Shown here: positions 58,082 through 64,000 of the stretch, piece after piece | Layout: each line of letters starts with the position of its first letter | Position numbering within the stretch: the first letter of the stretch is position 1 | Position numbers and translations under genes: made by a program | The notes under the pieces: generated by a model | Databases searched by the model: none | The model's input: only the letters and a program-made list of their open reading frames with translations | What the model was told of the DNA's origin: nothing | Assembly (NCBI GenBank): GCA_014376435.1 | Contig: JACMRL010000010.1 | Span: 1 to 64,000 of the forward strand | Length of the DNA: 64,000 nt | From: Bdellovibrio sp. | GTDB taxonomy: Bacteria; Bdellovibrionota; Bdellovibrionia; Bdellovibrionales; Bdellovibrionaceae | Direction: 5' to 3'

Positions 58082-59872
58082 TTATTTATTTCTTTTATTA
58101 AAATAATACTTACGATACCAAGTAGAAGTTTTTTTCCAAAGAGAAAATAAACTCTCTTCCGGGAACATATTCACGCGAAAGATTTGGTAAGGAGCTTCTT
58201 CTAACTTCAATCCGCCGGTGTCCGTGTTGACGGCATAATCGTAGCCAGCATCAAAGGCGAATGCGGAAGCTTTAGGGCTGGTGATCCCGTAGGTAAATGC
58301 ATAAGTATTAATCGTAATAGCGAATTCTTTTTCTAAGCTATCTTTAGAAGCTTTTAGCTCGTGAAAGGCCTCATCATCCGTCATTTCCGTGATTTTTTTA
58401 TGCGAAAAACCATGCGAGCCAATTTCGAACGCGCTGGTCAGCCACTGCTGCCTTTCGGTTGCACTTATAATTTCGTGAGCCGGTTCATCGCTATTGATAT
58501 CCCATTGATTATCTTTGATTGCCGAATTGGCTAATAAAAATAATTGTGAGCGAAAACCGTATTTTTTTAAAAGTGGAGACGCGTTTTCTAAGTTATCGCG
58601 GTACCCATCATCAAACGTTAAGATCAAAGGTTTTTTCGGAAATAAGCTAAAATCTTTTTCGCCGCGGCGAAATTTCGCTAATTCTGAAAATGTTAAACTC
58701 GTAAATCCGCGTATTTTAAAAAACTTAAGGTGTTTTTCAAAATTTTCTTTCGTTACAAAAATACGATGTTGTGACTCAATTTCAACACTTGGAATTTTGT
58801 GATACATTAATGTCGGGATCCAAGCCGGGTGGTTTCTTAAGAAAAAGGCTGATTCATACAGGCGCATAATTTTTTTACTTAAGTTAGCTAGCGAGAATTC
58901 TTTACTAGCTAAAACCGAAAGAATTTGGGTTTCTTCCCATCTAACCATGACGGCTAAGTCATTAGTAAAAGCTTCCGCGTTTAAAACGGGACCTGTTGAT
59001 TTTAAATTGATGTCACCAAAATTTGATTTAATAGCTTGCGAAAAATTAGCCGGGCGAATTAAGCCGATGTATTCCGCTTCACCGAAAGCGATGGTCGGTA
59101 CTCCGGCAATTAAAGCCTCCATGCAGACGCGGCCGGCGCCGATCACTAAATCATATTGTGCGTAAGTCAGACTGGTTAGTGAAGGAACATGAATTTCGTG
59201 AACTGACTTTAATAAATCAGCCGCTAATTGAAGGTCAGATTTTTTACCGCCGACTAAAGTGATTTCACATTCGCCCGGAACTTGTGACAAAGCCTGGATC
59301 ACTTGTTCCGTACGTTGCTGTTTTGGGCCGGTGGTGCGCCCGATAATCGCAATTTTTTTTACAGCGCCAGCATTTTTCTTCATTTGTAAAAAAAACTGCT
59401 GATCGCTAATGCCATTTGGTAAAACTTTAATTCGCGTTTGCTCATAACCAAAATCTTTAATTAAATGCGAGCTTAAGTTTTCACAGACGGGAATAATAAA
59501 ATCTCCGTACTGATTAAATAATTTTTTTGATACAGACGAATGTTGCTGGCCGTGCACCGTTGAAACTAATCCAACATTCAAACCCACACGCGCCCAGTAA
59601 GCTAATTTAGCCGCCGCCCTCGAGTGCGTATGAATAATTTGAATTTCATTCTTTTTTAAAAAATTTCGAAACCACAGAACGTTTTTATAAAAAACAATTT
59701 TAGATTTCGTTTCAACTTCTAAGCTATGACAAATGGCCGGGGTCGGAAAAAAGAAGCCATTTGAGACTTGAAAAACTTGGTGTTTCGCATTTAATTGCGA
59801 ATTGGCTAAAGTTACGGCGTAAACTTCGGCTCCGGTTAAATGATTTTGCGACAGCAGATGAACAATTTTCAC
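58082..59872 (-). CDS. Glycosyltransferase (GT4-like) fused to NodB-type polysaccharide deacetylase
   Basis: N-term SQNHLTGAEVYAVTLAN...IIHTHSRAAAKLAYWARVGL; C-term LILTFDDGYRDNLENASPLLKKYG...EIGSHGFSHKKITEM. Confidence 0.88.
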   Translation of the reverse strand: MKIVHLLSQNHLTGAEVYAVTLANSQLNAKHQVFQVSNGFFFPTPAICHSLEVETKSKIVFYKNVLWFRNFLKKNEIQIIHTHSRAAAKLAYWARVGLNVGLVSTVHGQQHSSVSKKLFNQYGDFIIPVCENLSSHLIKDFGYEQTRIKVLPNGISDQQFFLQMKKNAGAVKKIAIIGRTTGPKQQRTEQVIQALSQVPGECEITLVGGKKSDLQLAADLLKSVHEIHVPSLTSLTYAQYDLVIGAGRVCMEALIAGVPTIAFGEAEYIGLIRPANFSQAIKSNFGDINLKSTGPVLNAEAFTNDLAVMVRWEETQILSVLASKEFSLANLSKKIMRLYESAFFLRNHPAWIPTLMYHKIPSVEIESQHRIFVTKENFEKHLKFFKIRGFTSLTFSELAKFRRGEKDFSLFPKKPLILTFDDGYRDNLENASPLLKKYGFRSQLFLLANSAIKDNQWDINSDEPAHEIISATERQQWLTSAFEIGSHGFSHKKITEMTDDEAFHELKASKDSLEKEFAITINTYAFTYGITSPKASAFAFDAGYDYAVNTDTGGLKLEEAPYQIFRVNMFPEESLFSLWKKTSTWYRKYYFNKRNK

Positions 59873-59886
59873 CTGTTCAGCTTAAA

Positions 59887-61014
59887 TCAATTTAACGGAA
59901 TATCAATCTCTGCTAAAGGCGAACAAGTCGCTAATGGTACAGCCGGAAATAAAGTCGAAACTTTCCAGTCTTTTTCATAAAGTTCAGACATCTGAGCTTG
60001 AATCTGTGCGTTTTCAAAGATAATGCCTAGCTCACGCGCTTGATTGATCGAGTTCGACGAAAAGTTCTCTGAGCCTAAGAAAAGCGTCTGGTGATCAACG
60101 TTGATGGTTTTAGCGTGGATATAAGGTACATCAACCGTAGCCGGAAACGGCATTCCGCGTACTTCAACACCTAAATCCATTAGCTGTTTTAAATTAGCGA
60201 AAGCGGCGGCGGGTGGCTTACTCATGCCACATTGGGAAGTCAGTAAGCGCACTTTCACATTGCGACCAACGGCGGCCTGCAGCGCTTTTTGAATTGTGGG
60301 TTGCCCCATATTTTCGATCCAAATCTCGATGCTGGTTTTTGCAGAATCAATTAAAGCACTTAGTTTGGCTTCGGAATTAATCGGGCTCCAGACAAGGTTA
60401 GGTTGAGTCAATTCCGGAGTGAAGTTTCCGTGGTTAGCGGCATTATTTAAATCAGAATTAAACACCGCTAAAATTTCGGCCACAATCGTTGGGTTCGTTA
60501 CAAAAACTCCCATATCGCGCATTTCGCTAGAACGAGTGATAAAGTTCATCGTTGAAATAAAAGCGCGCTTCTCGTCGATCACAAACATTTTCCAATGCGA
60601 AATTGTAAAACCATCGCTGGCCGTGACGACTTTAATTTTTGCCGCATTCAACTGGGCAATAATCGCTGAACGTTTTGGATTACTCGTGCAGTATGAATCA
60701 CAAATAATATTAACTGTAACACCGCGGTTTTTTGCCGCAATTAATCCATCTGCGATTTGTTGGCTTGAAATTCCGAAGATACCAACGTGAATACTTTTTT
60801 TCGCGCTATTAAATGCATCGATTAAACTTTGGTGATCTTGATCGGGAGTGACGACGTACTGAACATTCTGTAAGGGCTCAAGGTGATTTAAAAAAGAAGT
60901 TTGGCTAGAGGTAGCAGAAACCGATGCGCAAGATAAACTTAAGACTAAAACAATCGCCGTCGTGGCATTTTTCAAATTCAGCGTTATCACATGATCTCCA
61001 TTGCAGGGGTTCAA
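59887..61014 (-). CDS. Phospholipase-D-superfamily protein, probable lipoprotein/secreted
   Basis: Two HxKxxxxD motifs: HWKMFVID and HAKTINVD; lipobox-like LSLSC. Confidence 0.88.
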   Translation of the reverse strand: MNPCNGDHVITLNLKNATTAIVLVLSLSCASVSATSSQTSFLNHLEPLQNVQYVVTPDQDHQSLIDAFNSAKKSIHVGIFGISSQQIADGLIAAKNRGVTVNIICDSYCTSNPKRSAIIAQLNAAKIKVVTASDGFTISHWKMFVIDEKRAFISTMNFITRSSEMRDMGVFVTNPTIVAEILAVFNSDLNNAANHGNFTPELTQPNLVWSPINSEAKLSALIDSAKTSIEIWIENMGQPTIQKALQAAVGRNVKVRLLTSQCGMSKPPAAAFANLKQLMDLGVEVRGMPFPATVDVPYIHAKTINVDHQTLFLGSENFSSNSINQARELGIIFENAQIQAQMSELYEKDWKVSTLFPAVPLATCSPLAEIDIPLN

Positions 61015-61161
61015 GAGTTCCGATGAAGACTAATGTCTCTACTCAGTAGGCGCTGTGGCAACTAAAACACAGCGAAAGCGCAAATTTTGCATATCGTGAT
61101 GCGCAAAATGCATAATAAAGTGTGGGGTAAACGGGCAGATCGAACTAGAAAGGGCCTTATG

Positions 61162-61190
61162 TTGACAGATGAAGTGAATTCTTTTAAATT
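61162..61190 (+). promoter_or_regulatory. Consensus sigma70 promoter for tRNA-Gly
   Basis: TTGACA (61162-61167), 17-bp spacer, TAAATT (61185-61190). Confidence 0.75.
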
Positions 61191-61218
61191 TTTCGTTCAC
61201 GTTTAAACGCACGTAAGT

Positions 61219-61294
61219 GCGGGAGTAGCTCAGTTGATAGAGCGATGCCTTGCCAAGGCATAGGTCGCGGGTTTGAGTCCCGTCTCCCGCTCCA
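61219..61294 (+). tRNA. tRNA-Gly(GCC)
   Basis: Acceptor GCGGGAG/CTCCCGC, anticodon loop TTGCCAA, T-arm GCGGGTTTGAGTCCCGT, 3' TCCA. Confidence 0.96.
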
Positions 61295-61390
61295 ATTCAT
61301 TAGTTACTGAATTGGAGCTGTGATCCGCATTAAAAAAAATCAAACAGCTCTCAATCGTTAATATCACACGAGATCATCACTCCGCACTAA

Positions 61391-61819
61391 ACATTACTAG
61401 CAAGGTTAAGTGTTCGACAAGCATCTAAAAAATTTAACAGAATCGTAGAGGTACTTAATGGCACCCAGCACAGAGCTCTGTTCAGGACATGGTTTGCTAA
61501 CTTTAAGAATAGAGCGCGGCAGGTTAAAATATTCGATGAAGCCGCTATAAAGTTTATTCGAATTAAAAAAAATCTAAATTTACGTAAATCCTCTGAACTA
61601 TCTTTTAGTCAGATTTCAAAGATTGAAAATGGGCTAAAACCTATAAATTTGGAATTAAGAAATCGAATTATGATCGCTTACGGTTATAGTCCAACAAGCT
61701 TTAAAAATTTGAGTACTGATCCAATAAGGTCAAAGGTTGTACCGATCAGTTACAAGTTAGCGATTCTATTAAATACATTAGAAGAAAGCCAAATCGAAAA
61801 AATATTTACCTATATTTAA
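61391..61819 (+). pseudogene. XRE-type HTH protein fragment with no usable start codon (absent from ORF track)
   Basis: 142 open codons: ...IKFIRIKKNLNLRKSSELSFSQISKIENGLKPINLELRNRIMIAYGYSPTSF...IEKIFTYI*. No ATG/GTG/TTG upstream of the HTH. Confidence 0.6.
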
Positions 61820-61876
61820 ATTTGTATCATTCAGGATCAAGAAATCAATAATAACAAACTAAATATTGGAGGTTCA

Positions 61877-62094
61877 AATGGACTCGATAAACTTATTCAG
61901 GCTGTAGCAGTGTTAGCAAAAGTTACCAAAGTCGTCGAGGTGATCTATACAGCGCCAAAAAGATTCTTATATTTCATAAATTCTTCTTCAAATGTCTTGG
62001 CAGGCTCTGTACCAGTTCAAATGAATTAAAAGGTCAGATAGGCTCCTCAACTCTCATCAAAGAACAAATTTCGGAATTTTTTGAAAAATCATAG
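61877..62094 (+). pseudogene. Frameshifted small ORF
   Basis: GGAGG SD plus ATG (61877) gives MDSINLFRL*. The +2 frame is open to 62094: NGLDKLIQAVAVLAKSYQ...GSSTLIKEQISEFFEKS*. Confidence 0.35.
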
Positions 62095-62334
62095 ACACTC
62101 ATCGTTGCGTCGTGGATGCCGTCTTACCATCGTAAGGCTATTTCACTTTGGACTAAGGTTTAGCAATCGCGAATGACTACATTAAGCCGCAAAGAATTTT
62201 GTAGCTAAAGTCATGCGCCCTTCCAGCCAGCAGCAAAATTAGCTCTTTAGACCAGTTTCAATCTAAAATTACAAAAAAAATATTTTAAAAAATAGTTTCA
62301 GCTAAACTAGAGGTATCAAAAAGGGGTAAGGGCA

Positions 62335-62889
62335 ATGAAATTAAAAGCAATTGTTGGGGCATTAAGTGTTTTACTTTTAACTCAGATAAGTCTTGGTCAA
62401 GAAGCTGTATTTGAATCTCACTCAAATAATTTTACGGATATTTCCTTACTGCAAATTCCTGAATTTCACCAAGTGAATAAGAATATCTATCGTGGTGGAT
62501 ATCCGCAAAACGGAGATTTAGCTGACTTGTCTAAGCAAGGTATTAAAACCATCATCGATATAGATAACGATTCAACTTTTGCGCAGGATGAACAACGAAT
62601 TGCTGAGAGTTTTGGAATGAAATATATATTTAGTCCCATGTCAGCCTTCAGCGCGCCAGGTAATCAGCAAGTTGATTCGCTCCTAAAGAATCTGCAGGAT
62701 GCTACTTTATTTCCAATATTTATTCATTGTAAACACGGGCAAGATCGCACTGGCGTTATTGTTGGACTTTATCGTTTTCAGGTTGACGGGTGGACGTCGC
62801 GGGTTGCCTATGACGAAATGCTCAAGTTTGGATTTCATCCAATTCTTAAATCACTTGATTCCTATTATAAAAAAAGAACAGCATACTAA
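62335..62889 (+). CDS. Secreted dual-specificity/tyrosine phosphatase
   Basis: Signal peptide; HCKHGQDRTGVIVGLYRF (HCx5RTG). Confidence 0.88.
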   Translation: MKLKAIVGALSVLLLTQISLGQEAVFESHSNNFTDISLLQIPEFHQVNKNIYRGGYPQNGDLADLSKQGIKTIIDIDNDSTFAQDEQRIAESFGMKYIFSPMSAFSAPGNQQVDSLLKNLQDATLFPIFIHCKHGQDRTGVIVGLYRFQVDGWTSRVAYDEMLKFGFHPILKSLDSYYKKRTAY

Positions 62890-63258
62890 TTCAGAGGCGA
62901 TAAGAACCGGAGAACCGAATTTATCTGAGGTTGAGGTTGGGTCAGCATTAGAAAGCGAGAAAGCAAAAAAGTTAAAACACCTACTCTGGGCCTTCCAGCG
63001 CGCGCCTTTTTTAACTAAAAAGCGTTACACGCGGTTATACGTTCGGTTCGAATTTACGTAGATGATTCTATCGATAAAGATATCCGGATTATAAATTTAA
63101 TATTAAAATTTGGCTTTGCAGATACAGCACTCGGAGCTTTTTTTTCGTGCTTAGTACGTTTGAGTGAACTTGATCGACATTTTGCGTAAAAATAGAATCA
63201 CGAAAAAACTTTCCTGAATATTTCTATCCAGGAAAGTGAATGAATTTTCTAAATCAGA

Positions 63259-63732
63259 TTAGTAACAAGTAATTTGATTAATAACAGTAACCCAACCTTG
63301 TCCACAAATTGGAAGTTCGTTTTGAGCAAAGTAACTTCCGTTCCATTGTCCCAAACCGTAGTTACGTCCGCATTGAATACCGTGTGAAGTAGTTGAAAAG
63401 GCAGCACGGCTGTACGGATTTCCTGTTACAACTTGGCAAGCTGCGTTTGCGTTCAGCTCAGCAATGTCGTACGAGCGGGCATCGATTTCGCGGCCGATAC
63501 CAACGCGAGCTCCGCAGGCAAATGCTTCACTACAAATAACAGAAGCTCCGCCGCCGTAACCTGGGCCTTGGCCATAGCCAGGTGGGTAACCGGGAGCACC
63601 GTAACCAGGTCCGCGGCCTGGAGGTCTGTGATATTCTACGTTCATCGATCGATCATGAGATTGTGCGTGTGCGGTGACTGCGCCCACTACAAGTGGCAAT
63701 GCAACTGCAAGTAAAGATAAAATGCGTTTCAT
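63259..63732 (-). CDS. Secreted Gly/Pro/Tyr-rich hypothetical protein
   Basis: Signal peptide ...VGAVTAHAQ; GPGYGAPGYPPGYGQGPGYGGG; Cys-containing C-terminal domain. Confidence 0.7.
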   Translation of the reverse strand: MKRILSLLAVALPLVVGAVTAHAQSHDRSMNVEYHRPPGRGPGYGAPGYPPGYGQGPGYGGGASVICSEAFACGARVGIGREIDARSYDIAELNANAACQVVTGNPYSRAAFSTTSHGIQCGRNYGLGQWNGSYFAQNELPICGQGWVTVINQITCY

Positions 63733-64000
63733 AAATTCTCCTTTTGGTTTTTTTTCTTCGCTAATAAAATATTAGCTTGATAAGTAATTGTTATCGCGTG
63801 CTTTAAAAAATGTCTAACGATAAAAAATTCAAATAAAAAATTAAAACCAAAAATTTTCGAGTCAATCAGTTTGAATTTTTTTTTGGAGTCATTGTGGGGT
63901 TATTTTTTGAAATCAACAGAAAATACTGGAGTCAATGTGAGACTTTTTAATTTTAATTTTTATTAAATATCGCTTATCAAGAAAATCAGAGTCACTAAGG

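Overview
This 64 kb window is a low-GC, gene-dense chromosomal segment. It most likely comes from a predatory-bacterium lineage (Bdellovibrionota / Bdellovibrio-like). That assignment is an inference from tail-fibre-like 'GNVGIGTTTP' surface proteins, the gene complement and many small secreted proteins; no search was run. Main content: (i) a locus of two huge mosaic fibre proteins (2-7370) plus a decayed third copy (7400-7786); (ii) a TetR-TolC-RND efflux operon with no adaptor gene; (iii) SelO, HiPIP, FadD; (iv) a Bcp/PrxQ peroxiredoxin with an 86-residue histone-H1-like Lys-rich tail whose coding start overlaps the upstream lipoprotein ORF by 272 bp; (v) threonine aldolase, an arginase-family enzyme, QueG, CCA-adding enzyme, LuxR-type HTH, HflX, MaeB; (vi) a large acyl-CoA metabolism complement (thiolase, FadJ, Hbd, crotonase, fused mutase IcmF); (vii) DEAD-box helicase, Psd, two divergent COG0720/QueD-family genes, FeoAB with a Fur-box-like site, a GT4-NodB fusion, a PLD-family protein, and tRNA-Gly(GCC) with a strong promoter; (viii) a region of gene fragments after the tRNA. 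The most interesting items are the mosaic fibre locus (polyglycine tip, C1q/TNF-like insert, exchangeable shaft cassettes), the H1-tailed peroxiredoxin, the Cys-less second PTPS paralogue, a terminator hairpin covering the start codon of the next gene, and the near-zero spacing of convergent gene pairs. No CRISPR array, rRNA, transposase or intact prophage was seen. All translations and motif positions were read by eye; family names rest on motif recognition.
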